A stretch of 64,000 bases of DNA from Chryseobacterium angstadtii (GTDB lineage: Bacteria; Bacteroidota; Bacteroidia; Flavobacteriales; Weeksellaceae), in the NCBI RefSeq assembly GCF_001045465.1, contig NZ_LFND01000003.1:1-64000 (forward strand), read 5' to 3'. Shown in pieces: positions 52,693-60,622 of this stretch (position 1 is its first letter; the number at the start of each line of letters is the position of its first letter). Below the pieces are notes generated by a model. That model was given only the letters and a program-made list of their open reading frames with translations. It ran no database searches and had not been told where the DNA came from. A program made the translations under genes and the position numbers.

Positions 52693-53133
52693 ATGAAAAA
52701 ATTGGTAGCAGCCGCTTTATTGTTCTCCACATTCTGTTTCGGACAGCAGAACCAGGAAATAGAAAAACCCATCCGTAATCTGTTTTTAGGCATGAAAAAT
52801 GCAGATCCTGAACTGATGAAAACTGCTTTTGCGGATAATGCCATTTTACAGAGCATCGCCAAAGACGGAACCGTAAAAAATGAAAACGTACAGGAATTTA
52901 TCGCTTCTGTTTCTAAGTTTTCAAAAGACGATCTGGATGAAAAGATCATCATTGATGCCATTCATACTGATGGCGGGCTTGCCAGTGTGTTTACGCCTTA
53001 TTCATTCTATTTTAAAGGGAAGTTTTCACATTGTGGAGCGAATAGTTTTCAGTTGGTTAAACAGCAGAACGACTGGAAAATTCAGTACATCATTGATACC
53101 AGAAGAAAAGATGGCTGTAAAGAAATAAAATAA
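52693..53133 (+). CDS. Secreted NTF2-like (DUF4440/lumazine-binding type) protein
   Basis: The 146-residue product has signal peptide MKKLVAAALLFSTFCFGQQ. The mature part follows the NTF2-like cone pattern: EIEKPIRNLFLGMKNADPELMKTAFADNAILQSI, a middle helix, then GKFSHCGANSFQLVKQQNDWKIQYIID with the classic terminal W-x-I strand. Members of this group act as small binding proteins or lost-activity enzymes. No catalytic residues can be assigned. It stands 67 bases upstream of the VOC gene on the same strand. Confidence 0.85.
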   Translation: MKKLVAAALLFSTFCFGQQNQEIEKPIRNLFLGMKNADPELMKTAFADNAILQSIAKDGTVKNENVQEFIASVSKFSKDDLDEKIIIDAIHTDGGLASVFTPYSFYFKGKFSHCGANSFQLVKQQNDWKIQYIIDTRRKDGCKEIK

Positions 53134-53199
53134 CTCGATATTGTCATTTTTCAGACTGTTTTTCCAGGTTTTGAATAATGTACATGAAATAAATATAAA

Positions 53200-53577
53200 A
53201 TGAAGATCCACCACATTGCCATTATTGGCTCAGATTATGAAGTTTCAAAAAAATTCTATACTGAAGTTTTAGGCCTGAATATCATCCGTGAAGTATACCG
53301 TGAAGAAAGGCAGTCTTACAAGCTCGATCTGGCTATAGGAGACCATTATGTCATCGAACTGTTCTCTTTTCCTGACCCTCCTGCAAGACCTTCCCGTCCG
53401 GAATCATGCGGTTTAAGACATTTGGCGTTTTCTGTAGAGAATGTGGGTGCCAAAAGAGGTGAACTCATCGCAAAAGGCCTTATCTGTGAAGAAATCAGGA
53501 TAGACGAATATACCGGGAAAGAGTTTTTCTTTACCCAGGATCCGGATCAGCTTCCTTTGGAGTTTTATGAAATGTAA
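53200..53577 (+). CDS. VOC-family protein (YaeR/SMU1112c-like)
   Basis: The 125-residue glyoxalase-fold metalloprotein has the metal and fold motifs KIHHIAIIGSDYEVSKKFYTEVLG, an acidic ligand in YVIELFSFPDPPARPSRPES, GLRHLAFSVENV and the C-terminal QDPDQLPLEFYE. The PPARPS.PE...LRHLAF wording is characteristic of the YaeR group. That group is lactoylglutathione-lyase-like, but its reaction is not established. Its 3' end is only four bases from the convergent DUF1634 gene. Confidence 0.92.
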   Translation: MKIHHIAIIGSDYEVSKKFYTEVLGLNIIREVYREERQSYKLDLAIGDHYVIELFSFPDPPARPSRPESCGLRHLAFSVENVGAKRGELIAKGLICEEIRIDEYTGKEFFFTQDPDQLPLEFYEM

Positions 53578-53581
53578 AAAA

Positions 53582-53965
53582 TTAGTGAGCGTAGCCTGTA
53601 AAAAAGCTGATCGCCATAATCACAAGAACAATAGAAGAAATGACTACATATACGTAGTCTTTTTCTTTTAAATACCCGATAAGAGCGAAAATAATTCTTA
53701 CCAGCGGCGTAAAGATCAGCAGTAAAATTCCCAGCTGGATAATGGCCATACCTTCACCTTTGCATAAAGAATTCCAGAACATTCCCCATACTTTTTCAGA
53801 AGAAGAGCCCATGTCCAGGGAAGAATATTTCTTAGGCATTTCAAAACCTTCTGTGAAAAGTTTGATAAACCCGATCAATGAGGTGGCCACAGACAAAATA
53901 ACACCCAGTCTCAGAAGATTTCCTACCGAACGGTTCAGATCAACATCTGTAAAATTCTTTTTCAT
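53582..53965 (-). CDS. DUF1634 membrane protein
   Basis: The 127-residue product has three membrane segments (LLRLGVILSVATSLIGFIKLF, AIIQLGILLLIFTPLVRIIFALIGY, YVYVVISSIVLVIMAISFF). The pattern and its position directly after a TauE/SafE permease gene, with a one-base overlap of stop and start, match the DUF1634 partner often found with these exporters. It probably assists or regulates the neighbouring permease. It is the second gene of a two-gene operon on the minus strand. Confidence 0.9.
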   Translation of the reverse strand: MKKNFTDVDLNRSVGNLLRLGVILSVATSLIGFIKLFTEGFEMPKKYSSLDMGSSSEKVWGMFWNSLCKGEGMAIIQLGILLLIFTPLVRIIFALIGYLKEKDYVYVVISSIVLVIMAISFFTGYAH

Positions 53966-54795
53966 TATCTGAAGCTTTTATTGATACCGTTATACATCAT
54001 ATACACTGATAAAATAGTGATCACAATGGCAAAGAATACTTTTAACTTCTTTGTTTTGGATACCATCAGCGTTTTAGAGCCTATGAAACTTCCTACGACC
54101 ACACCAATCAGTACCGGAGCTACAATTACAGGAATAATTTCTCCTCTCTGAAAATAGATCAGGGCACTGGCAACAGCCGTTACACCAATCATAAAGTTAC
54201 TTGTCGTGGTAGAAACCTTGAATGGCAGTTTCATCATATTATCCATAGCCAGCACTTTCAATGCACCTGAACCGATTCCTAAAAGCCCGGACATTGCGCC
54301 TGCAAACATCATCATTAAAAATCCAGGAACTGTATTTCTTGCCGAATAATTTTTTAAAACCCCTTTATCAGGAAAAGTTCCGTAGAGTTTCAACTTTTCT
54401 TCAAGACTTCCTTTGATTAAAGGTTCCTGATGATCCGGTTTTCCTTTAAGATTTAGAATAACGGTCAGCAACAGAATACTGGCGAATATGATTCCGATGG
54501 TATTGGGATTTAGCATTCCCGAAACCAAAGCTCCCATAATCGCTCCTGCCGTAGTCCCGATTTCCAGAAACATTCCAATCCGCATATTGGTAAAACCTTC
54601 TTTTACAAAAGCTACCGCCGCACCGGAAGATGTACCGATTACAGAAATTAAAGAAGCACCAATTGCATAATGCATAGGAACGCCGAAACCCAGCGTCAAT
54701 AAAGGAATAATGATAACTCCTCCTCCCAAACCCGTAAGTGAACCTAAAAGACCGGCTGAAACCGCGCCGAGGAACAGAATGATGATTTCTGACAT
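53965..54795 (-). CDS. Sulfite exporter TauE/SafE-family permease
   Basis: The 276-residue permease has about eight transmembrane segments and the two family repeats: GLLGSLTGLGGGVIIIPLLTLGFGVPMHYAIG at the start, and SGLLGIGSGALKVLAMDNMMKLPFKVSTTTSNFMIG in the middle. Members move sulfite, sulfoacetate or other organosulfur anions. Substrate is not evident here. It has a canonical -33/-7 promoter on the minus strand and is followed by its DUF1634 partner. Confidence 0.93.
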   Translation of the reverse strand: MSEIIILFLGAVSAGLLGSLTGLGGGVIIIPLLTLGFGVPMHYAIGASLISVIGTSSGAAVAFVKEGFTNMRIGMFLEIGTTAGAIMGALVSGMLNPNTIGIIFASILLLTVILNLKGKPDHQEPLIKGSLEEKLKLYGTFPDKGVLKNYSARNTVPGFLMMMFAGAMSGLLGIGSGALKVLAMDNMMKLPFKVSTTTSNFMIGVTAVASALIYFQRGEIIPVIVAPVLIGVVVGSFIGSKTLMVSKTKKLKVFFAIVITILSVYMMYNGINKSFR

Positions 54796-54799
54796 GCTA

Positions 54800-54831
54800 C
54801 AAATATAAAACTATTGTGGTAGTCTGCCAAA
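54800..54831 (-). promoter_or_regulatory. Promoter of the TauE/SafE-DUF1634 operon
   Basis: Read on the minus strand, TTTG (54831-54828), a 20-base spacer and TATATTTG (54807-54800) match the consensus exactly. The -7 box lies four bases before the start codon, suggesting a very short or absent leader. Confidence 0.7.
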
Positions 54832-54855
54832 CGTTTAAAAAAGATAAATTTGACG

Positions 54856-54863
54856 TATTTTTG
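54856..54863 (+). promoter_or_regulatory. -7 box TATTTTTG of the DUF1543-purK unit
   Basis: An exact TAnnTTTG box five bases before the DUF1543 ATG, divergent from the TauE promoter. The -33 position shows only a partial match (GTTTA). Confidence 0.5.
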
Positions 54864-54868
54864 TACAA

Positions 54869-55432
54869 ATGAAAAATGAAATGAAATTATTTTATGTTAT
54901 TCTAGGTGCAACGCCCAAAGGCAGGAATATTGAGCAGCATGATGTTTTTTTTGGAATTGCTGAAAACCTTAAAGATCTCGTTCCCGATATGAATGATTTC
55001 TGGAAAGAAGCAGAAGGAAAGATTCATTTAGACTGCCATCAGGAAGTAAGATTTGCTGACGGATATGAAGTGAAAATTGTAGAAAAAACAGAGAAGGCTT
55101 CAGAAGAGCAGCTGTATTTTCTAAACCTGGGAGGCTATAAAAAAGGCTTTTTTGAAGAATTTCATGAGCAACATCTGATGGTAGGAAAATCGATGGGAGA
55201 AATCATAAAAAGAGCAAAAGCTACAGAATTTTATCAGACAATGGGCTTTGAAGGAGCTGTAAGTCATGTAGATGATAAACACGGTGTTGATATTGATGAT
55301 ATTTTCAATGTGAATGACATTCTGCCGGAAAAAATGAGAGCGAAATATTCTATCGTTCTGACAAAATCTGATGCTGAAAACCAGGAAAACCCAATGGGAC
55401 TGGGATATTTGAAGATTGATAAAGTCCAGTAG
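54869..55432 (+). CDS. DUF1543-family protein
   Basis: The 187-residue soluble product has the DUF1543 pattern: KLFYVILGATPKGRNIEQHDVFFGIAENLKDL, HLDCHQEVRFADGYEVKIV, LYFLNLGGYKKGFFEEFHE and a conserved HGVDIDDIFNVNDIL. No role has been assigned to the family to my knowledge. An in-frame ATG at 54881 (MKLFYVIL) could be the real start. It lies 42 bases upstream of purK and is probably cotranscribed with it. Confidence 0.88.
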   Translation: MKNEMKLFYVILGATPKGRNIEQHDVFFGIAENLKDLVPDMNDFWKEAEGKIHLDCHQEVRFADGYEVKIVEKTEKASEEQLYFLNLGGYKKGFFEEFHEQHLMVGKSMGEIIKRAKATEFYQTMGFEGAVSHVDDKHGVDIDDIFNVNDILPEKMRAKYSIVLTKSDAENQENPMGLGYLKIDKVQ

Positions 55433-55474
55433 AATTTCCAGCAAAAAAATCTAATAGAAAAAATAAAAGTAAGA

Positions 55475-56587
55475 ATGAAAATAGGAATTTTAGGAGGCGG
55501 ACAGCTGGGAAGGATGCTGATACAAAGTGCGCTGAAATATGACGACGAATTTTATACACTGGATCCGGCTTCTGATGCACCATGCAGTAATATCTCGCAT
55601 TTTACAGAAGGAAATTTCAATGACTACGAAACCGTGCTTCATTTTGGGAAGGATAAAGACGTAGTGACCATCGAAATAGAACATGTAAATGCCGACGCTT
55701 TGGCTGAACTTGAAAAACAGGGAATAAAAGTAGTCCCGAATGTAGCCATTATTAAAACGATTCAACAAAAAATCCTTCAGAAAGAATTCTATAAAACCCA
55801 TGACATTCCAAGTCCTGAATTCCAGGTGGCATGGAATAGTGACGAGAAGATCATGATGCCGCTGCCTTTTGTGCAGAAAATGAATACAGGCGGCTATGAC
55901 GGAAAAGGTGTTCAGGTAATTAAAACAGAAGAGGATTACCAGCATTTATGGAAAGAAGCTTCCGTAATCGAGAGCCTGGTAGATATAGATAAAGAACTTT
56001 CCGTGATTGTTGCCCGAAATGAAAACGGTGAAACAAAGACTTTCCCGGTAACAGAAATGGTAGCCGATCCTAAATTGAATCTGCTTGATTTTAATATCTG
56101 TCCGGTTTTTTTGAGTGAAGATATTCAGAGACAAATTGATTCCATTACGGAGAAATTTCTGAATGCAGTCAATTCCCCGGGACTTTTTGCTATTGAACTA
56201 TTCCTTGATAAAACAGGGAAGGTTTGGGTAAATGAAACGGCTCCAAGGCTTCATAATTCGGGACATCAAAGCCAGGAAGGAAATGCCAATTCCCAGTTTG
56301 AGCAGATGTACCGTGTGGTGAAGAATCTGCCCTTAGCTGATACAGACGCTTTTGGATACAGCGGAATGCTGAACCTTGTTGGTGCAGAAGGGTATACCGG
56401 AAAAGTAATCTATGAAGGGATGGACGATGTTTTGAAACTTCCACAAACGTACATCCATCTCTACGGAAAAACAGAAACTAAGCCCGGAAGAAAAATGGGG
56501 CACATCAATGTACTGGCCGATTCCAGAGAAGAATTGATGGAAAAGCTGGTGAAAGTGAAAGGTATGGTAAAAGTTATCGCTGAATAA
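55475..56587 (+). CDS. purK: 5-(carboxyamino)imidazole ribonucleotide synthase
   Basis: This ATP-grasp enzyme makes N5-CAIR from AIR, bicarbonate and ATP; PurE then isomerises it. The 370-residue product starts KIGILGGGQLGRMLIQSALKY, then has VTIEIEHVNADALAELE, QKMNTGGYDGKGVQV and the C-terminal WVNETAPRLHNSGHQSQEGNANSQFEQ, all family hallmarks. Length is normal. purE lies 2.5 kb downstream after two minus-strand genes, so the pair is separated here. Confidence 0.96.
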   Translation: MKIGILGGGQLGRMLIQSALKYDDEFYTLDPASDAPCSNISHFTEGNFNDYETVLHFGKDKDVVTIEIEHVNADALAELEKQGIKVVPNVAIIKTIQQKILQKEFYKTHDIPSPEFQVAWNSDEKIMMPLPFVQKMNTGGYDGKGVQVIKTEEDYQHLWKEASVIESLVDIDKELSVIVARNENGETKTFPVTEMVADPKLNLLDFNICPVFLSEDIQRQIDSITEKFLNAVNSPGLFAIELFLDKTGKVWVNETAPRLHNSGHQSQEGNANSQFEQMYRVVKNLPLADTDAFGYSGMLNLVGAEGYTGKVIYEGMDDVLKLPQTYIHLYGKTETKPGRKMGHINVLADSREELMEKLVKVKGMVKVIAE

Positions 56588-56609
56588 GACCTGAAATTGA
56601 GATAAAGAT

Positions 56610-56641
56610 AAAGAGCTGTAATGATGATTGCAGCTCTTTTT
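56610..56641 (+). terminator. Intrinsic terminator after purK
   Basis: AAAGAGCTG (56610-56618) pairs with CAGCTCTTT (56631-56639) around a 12-base loop, with T residues after it. The remainder of the gap holds a GCAGAT-type repeat string (about 56675-56710). Confidence 0.8.
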
Positions 56642-56756
56642 TATGATTGAATTCGTTTGCTCTTTGCGTGAATAAAGTTTCCGCAGATCGGGCGGATTAA
56701 GCAGATTTTTATGAATAGTTAAAAGAAGAAATGTAAATTCTTACCATTTGTATATA

Positions 56757-57569
56757 CTAAGGTCTCTTCACTTTCTCAATGGAATCCTTTTTATAATTGT
56801 ATTGCATATAGGTACCTAATGCACCGGAATAGACAGAAAACGCTTCAAGCTTTGTTAAAGGAGCATAAAGTTTGAATGTACAGATATCCGTGGCGGAAAT
56901 AAAAGGATTGGTGTTTAAATGGCTATGGGTGGTCATGGTTACTGTAATTCCGTTTTCTCCTTGGGTGAAAGCCGGAATGAGTCGTGAATGAAATTTTTTA
57001 TTTGAAATAATCTTTCCATCTTTATCAGCTATAAATAAGAAATCATTCCCAAATGGGATTACTCCTGATTGCGAGGTACCCGGAATAAGATATACTTTAT
57101 AATTTTCGTTGAATGGAAGCACAATAATATTAAGACTATAGCCTTCCGGAACTCCTACTTCATATTTAGGATCCGACAGCTGGGAAATAACCTCGCTTCT
57201 GATTTTGTTTAAATTCAATTCCGTAGTATTGGGTTTTCTCGGTTGAAAATTTTCTTTTACAGGCTTTTTTTGATTGTCTTTAAAAGAGTATTCGGCAACA
57301 ACAAGACTCTCATCTTTATTCAGAAATATAGTTTTTATAGTGTCATTACTCTTGTAGGTCAAATAGCTTTGAGCGATCTCCCGTAGTTTTTGGTTCGCAG
57401 CCATAAGGTCACCGGAATTCCAGGAAGCACTTTCGTGAGAATATAATAAATTTCCTTCCGTTTTAATTGAATCCAGTTTTTGCTGAAATTCCTTATCTGA
57501 ATATTTATTTTCCTGTGCAGAAATCATAAAAGACAGAATAATAAAAAGGACTGCTGTAATTTGTTTCAT
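56757..57569 (-). CDS. Secreted protein of unknown function, 270 residues
   Basis: The signal peptide is MKQITAVLFIILSFMISAQ. The mature protein starts with a helical segment (DKEFQQKLDSIKTEGNLLYSHESASW, LREIAQSYL) and continues with a beta-rich domain (EYSFKDNQKKPVKENFQPR, YLIPGTSQSGVIPFGNDFLFIADKDGKIISNKKFHS, TTHSHLNTNPFISATDICTFKLYA). The middle part resembles secreted Bacteroidota proteins that handle phosphate or peptide ligands, but I cannot name a family. A run of CTTAAAAAG-like repeats (about 57656-57695) lies upstream of it. Confidence 0.65.
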   Translation of the reverse strand: MKQITAVLFIILSFMISAQENKYSDKEFQQKLDSIKTEGNLLYSHESASWNSGDLMAANQKLREIAQSYLTYKSNDTIKTIFLNKDESLVVAEYSFKDNQKKPVKENFQPRKPNTTELNLNKIRSEVISQLSDPKYEVGVPEGYSLNIIVLPFNENYKVYLIPGTSQSGVIPFGNDFLFIADKDGKIISNKKFHSRLIPAFTQGENGITVTMTTHSHLNTNPFISATDICTFKLYAPLTKLEAFSVYSGALGTYMQYNYKKDSIEKVKRP

Positions 57570-57748
57570 AGTTTATTTTTCCAAGCTAAAATACAAAAAA
57601 TCTTTGCTCAAGCTACAGTGATTTTAAGCTGCAACTTCTTACAAGCGAAGCGCACCTTAATATTCTTAAAAGCTTAAAAAGCTTAAAAAACTTAATGGTT
57701 CAATTGTTTTAAGGTCTCGCAGATTTCTATTAAAAAAAATAGGATTCA

Positions 57749-58690
57749 CTAAGCACCTCCTTCTGCCACTTTCTGTTTCCGGAACATCTCCGGTTTATAA
57801 TTAATAATAAATACACCGCAAATAATCATGACGGCTGCGAGAATAAATTTAAGGGAGATTTTCTCATCCATAATCAGCCAACCCAGAAATATAGCTATCA
57901 CAGTATTCACATAAGCCAGAATAGAAACCTGTACCGGAGAGATTTTAGTAAGGGCGTAATGAAAGGCAAAAAATGCTGCCACAGATCCAAATACTGCCAG
58001 ATACAACATCGCGGAAATACTTTTCAGTGTCCAGTTTCCGAAATTGTAATGATCTGAGAATATGAAAGCGAAAATAACCTGTACAACGCCTGCAAATAGG
58101 AACTGATAGAACAGGTTCAGCGTAATATTGCCGCTCTGTATATTGAGCTTTTTGGTGAAAATGGTTCCGGAAGCCCATCCGGCAATCGCACAGAAAAGAA
58201 AAATCATTCCCATTCTGTATTGCGGATTGGCGAGATCCTGTAACCCGTCCCAGAAAATAAAAAGAATCCCACTGAAACACAGCATGACACCTGCAAGAGC
58301 CCGGAAACTGAATTTCTGCAAACCCACAGCCAGACTTCCTAAAAATACAAGAATAGGAGAGCAGGCACTGATAAGCGATGCCAGGCTGCTGGAGACTGTT
58401 TCTTCAGCTACCGTCGTCATTCCGTTGGCCACAACCAGCATCAGTGATGCAAAAATGATCTGGTATCCCAGGTTTTTCCAGCCTATCCATTTGAATTCCT
58501 TTCTTGAAACAAGAACCAGAAACATAATGAGGGCTGCCAGAAACTGACGGATTCCGGCTACAAACCAGGCAGGAATAGTTTCTACAGCAACGCGGATTGC
58601 TAAAAACGTGGTGCCCCAAACAATGGCAACAGTGAGAACAGCTAAAATAAGTTTGTAATCTTTCAAGGTGAATTCAGGTATAGCGAACAA
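57749..58690 (-). CDS. EamA-family (drug/metabolite transporter superfamily) permease
   Basis: The 313-residue product has ten transmembrane segments in two EamA repeats: start LAVLTVAIVWGTTFLAIRVAVETIPAWFVAGIRQFLAALIMF, and second repeat GMIFLFCAIAGWASGTIFTKK through KISPVQVSILAYVNTVIAIFLGWLIMDEKIS. Such permeases export amino acids, purines or other metabolites; the substrate is not readable. A short basic tail (KPEMFRKQKVAEGGA) follows the last segment. It is divergent from purE. Confidence 0.93.
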   Translation of the reverse strand: MFAIPEFTLKDYKLILAVLTVAIVWGTTFLAIRVAVETIPAWFVAGIRQFLAALIMFLVLVSRKEFKWIGWKNLGYQIIFASLMLVVANGMTTVAEETVSSSLASLISACSPILVFLGSLAVGLQKFSFRALAGVMLCFSGILFIFWDGLQDLANPQYRMGMIFLFCAIAGWASGTIFTKKLNIQSGNITLNLFYQFLFAGVVQVIFAFIFSDHYNFGNWTLKSISAMLYLAVFGSVAAFFAFHYALTKISPVQVSILAYVNTVIAIFLGWLIMDEKISLKFILAAVMIICGVFIINYKPEMFRKQKVAEGGA

Positions 58691-58763
58691 ATATATCTGT
58701 TCTGAATTGAATTTTATGGGTACAGTTTATATGATTTCAACTGATACAGATAAGGAATTGGAA

Positions 58764-58967
58764 GGGAATAGTGAAAAGTGAATAATGAAGAATGAAGAAT
58801 AGGGAATAGGGAATAGGGAATAGGGAATAGGGAATAGGGAATAGGGAGGCTGGAAGTTACTGTTGGTCTTTTGATGGGGTGTTTTATAGTATGATGGAAT
58901 ATTTGAAAATAAAAATAAGAGTATAGTGATCTTTTAAATTGTTTAGTTTCCCTATTCCGGCTTCCTT
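58764..58967 (+). repeat. Heptad array (ATAGGGA)7 with degenerate flank and an opposite arm
   Basis: GGGAATA GTGAAAA GTGAATA ATGAAGA ATGAAGA, then seven perfect ATAGGGA units (58799-58847): twelve heptads in one register. About 100 bases later TTTCCCT ATTCCGG CTTCCTT (58947-58967) is the degenerate complement. This is the least decayed array in the window. The 58691-59045 gap otherwise holds only the purE promoter. Confidence 0.9.
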
Positions 58968-59016
58968 ATTGGAAGAATGAATTAATTTGTGATTTTAAAA
59001 AAAGACTTTTATTCTT

Positions 59017-59024
59017 TATCTTTG
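59017..59024 (+). promoter_or_regulatory. -7 box TATCTTTG of purE
   Basis: An exact TAnnTTTG box 21 bases before the purE ATG. A TTTG at 58986 is 27 bases upstream, longer than usual. Confidence 0.5.
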
Positions 59025-59045
59025 AAAATCTAATAAAAATTGAAG

Positions 59046-59549
59046 ATGGTAGGAATTATTATGGGCAGCCAGAGCGATCTGCCGATTATGGAACAGGCTG
59101 CTAATTTTTTGAAAAGCCTCGATATTCCATATGAACTTACTGTAGTTTCGGCACACAGAACGCCGGAAAGAATGTTTGATTATGCGAAAACGGCAAAAGA
59201 AAGAGGACTGAAAGTCATCATCGCAGGTGCCGGAGGTGCAGCACATCTTCCGGGAATGGTAGCCAGCTGTACCACTTTGCCTGTTATAGGAGTTCCTATC
59301 CTTTCAAGCAATTCTATTGACGGCTGGGATTCTGTATTGTCTATTCTTCAGATGCCGGGAGGAATTCCTGTAGCGACTGTTGCTTTAAACGGAGCGCTGA
59401 ATGCCGGAATTCTGGCGGTAAAGATTCTGGGAAGTTCAGATGATGCAGTAGCGGAAAATCTTCAGAAATATCAGGATTCTTTGAAAGATAAAGTACTGGG
59501 AACCGTAGATGATATCAAGGCCAAGCACCCGAATCATTTTGATCTGTAA
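59046..59549 (+). CDS. purE: N5-carboxyaminoimidazole ribonucleotide mutase
   Basis: Class I PurE converts N5-CAIR (the PurK product) to CAIR. I chose the ATG at 59046 (MVGIIMGSQSDLPIM, 167 residues); the frame also opens with TTG at 59040. Key parts are GSQSDLP (phosphate loop), VVSAHRTPERMF with the catalytic His, GAGGAAHLPGM and GVPILSSNSIDGWDSVLSILQMPGGIPVATV. All are intact. A perfect bidirectional terminator follows 17 bases after the stop. Confidence 0.96.
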   Translation: MVGIIMGSQSDLPIMEQAANFLKSLDIPYELTVVSAHRTPERMFDYAKTAKERGLKVIIAGAGGAAHLPGMVASCTTLPVIGVPILSSNSIDGWDSVLSILQMPGGIPVATVALNGALNAGILAVKILGSSDDAVAENLQKYQDSLKDKVLGTVDDIKAKHPNHFDL

Positions 59550-59566
59550 AACATTGTTATGATACA

Positions 59567-59598
59567 AAAACCGCCTCATCGGAAGATGAGGCGGTTTT
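59567..59598. terminator. Bidirectional terminator with GGAA tetraloop
   Basis: AAAACCGCCTCATC (59567-59580), GGAA loop, GATGAGGCGGTTTT (59585-59598): perfect 14-bp stem with A/T runs on both sides, shared by convergent purE and the YiaA-like gene. Confidence 0.92.
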
Positions 59599-59601
59599 AT
59601 T

Positions 59602-59994
59602 TTATTCCTGGGCCATATTGTCCCGTGTATTTTTCTGAACGGAAATAGCTCCGAAAAGAGCGAGGAGAAATGCAAACGCATAAAATCCTTTTTCACTAGG
59701 AAGTATAGTGGCATTCCACAGTCCAATCGCCAGAAGAACGATGGAGGATAAAGTGGCAAACCAGCAGATCCCATAATAAATATCTGTTACCGGAATATTC
59801 TCTAAACGGTCACGAACTGCTTTCTGCAGAGAAACAACAGCGAAAAGACCATAAAGAAGAATCGTAAAGTAATATCCTTTTTCATTAAGCTGCATTTCCG
59901 CTCTGGCAAGTCCTGTAATATAGCCTACCATTCCTGCTCCCAATGCTACCCAAGACGCGGCTACGAATGCATTCGATACTCTTTGTTTTTTCAT
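59602..59994 (-). CDS. YiaA/YiaB-family inner-membrane protein
   Basis: The 130-residue product has four membrane segments arranged as two copies of a YiaA-type hairpin: FVAASWVALGAGMVGYITGLA with YYFTILLYGLFAVVSLQKAVRD, and YYGICWFATLSSIVLLAIGLWNA with GFYAFAFLLALFGAISVQKNTRD. The internal duplication (SLQKAVRD and SVQKNTRD) is visible directly. Function of the family is unknown. It is convergent with purE. Confidence 0.92.
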   Translation of the reverse strand: MKKQRVSNAFVAASWVALGAGMVGYITGLARAEMQLNEKGYYFTILLYGLFAVVSLQKAVRDRLENIPVTDIYYGICWFATLSSIVLLAIGLWNATILPSEKGFYAFAFLLALFGAISVQKNTRDNMAQE

Positions 59995-60104
59995 GAATTC
60001 AATGTTTTATTTATCGGGCTAAATATATTCATTTTTTATACAATTACCTGCGACAAAGGGAAAATATGGGTAAAATACGGAGCAGATGTCTTATTTATCT
60101 TTAA

Positions 60105-60320
60105 GCTTTGGCTAAAGCCGGGTGATTTTGGTTTATAGTAAAACGGACTAAAGTCCGTTCCTATTGAATATTCACAGGCATGATCATCCAAAATCCATCA
60201 TCTAAAATTGATCATTCACCATCCATTTTTAGCCCCGATAGAAGCGGTTACCCCACAGCAGGCCAGGCAAAATAGCTTTGGAGCGAGGAGTAGAAGCGGA
60301 TAGCGGGAAACAGCTTCTTT
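60105..60320. other. Intergenic repeat cluster: small hairpins, heptad array and a GATAGAAGCGG element
   Basis: Within the 628-base gap 59995-60622 no gene is seen. It contains the hairpins TTTGGCTAAAGCC (60116-60128) and AACGGACTAAAGTCCGTTC (60142-60160), seven heptads ATGATCA TCCAAAA TCCATCA TCTAAAA TTGATCA TTCACCA TCCATTT (60180-60228), and a GC-rich block (60231-60310) that starts AGCCCCGATAGAAGCGG and ends AGAAGCGGATAGCGGGAA. Dispersed element copy 2 and the ahcY terminator follow. Confidence 0.7.
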
Positions 60321-60376
60321 AAAATTCTAAGTGACAAAAGTTTATAATTAATTGAAATAGTCTGAATGATCTCTTT

Positions 60377-60545
60377 TCACGCAAAGTTGATCTTAATATC
60401 AAATACTTCAAGTAAAGCAAAGGTAGAATCAATCTTTGATTGATTCGATGAAGCGTATGGATAAAGTGCACGCTTTTTTAGTGATGCAGTCACACCTCTT
60501 TGCTTCCCTTAAAACTGTAAAAGTTCTATTAGGCCTTTGCGTTTA
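60377..60545. repeat. Dispersed intergenic element, copy 2
   Basis: It aligns with 51244-51412: CACGCAAAGTTGATCTTAAT, GTAAAGCAAAGGTAGAATCA, GATTGATTCGATGAAGCGTA, then CACGCTTTTTTAGTGATGCA and GTCACACCTCTTTGCTT. It lacks the long outer inverted termini of copy 1. It lies between the YiaA-like gene start and the ahcY terminator. Confidence 0.75.
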
Positions 60546-60566
60546 AGAATGGAACCACCGGAAAAA

Positions 60567-60600
60567 ACAAAAGACTCTTCAGAAACCTGAAAAGTCTTTT
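60567..60600 (-). terminator. Terminator of ahcY
   Basis: AAAAGACT-C-TTCAG (60569-60582), AAAC loop, CTGAA-A-AGTCTTTT (60587-60600): 13 pairs with one internal mismatch. On the minus strand it is followed by a T run (from GAAAAAAC at 60561-60568). Confidence 0.8.
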
Positions 60601-60622
60601 ATTATATGTGATTTTAAAAATC

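Noticed and set aside
55490..55945. 151-codon minus-strand open frame
   Set aside because: Antisense to purK; no domain and no spacing sense.
58764..58847. Possible CRISPR array
   Set aside because: Units are 7 bp with no spacers and no cas genes are nearby; it is a tandem heptad array.
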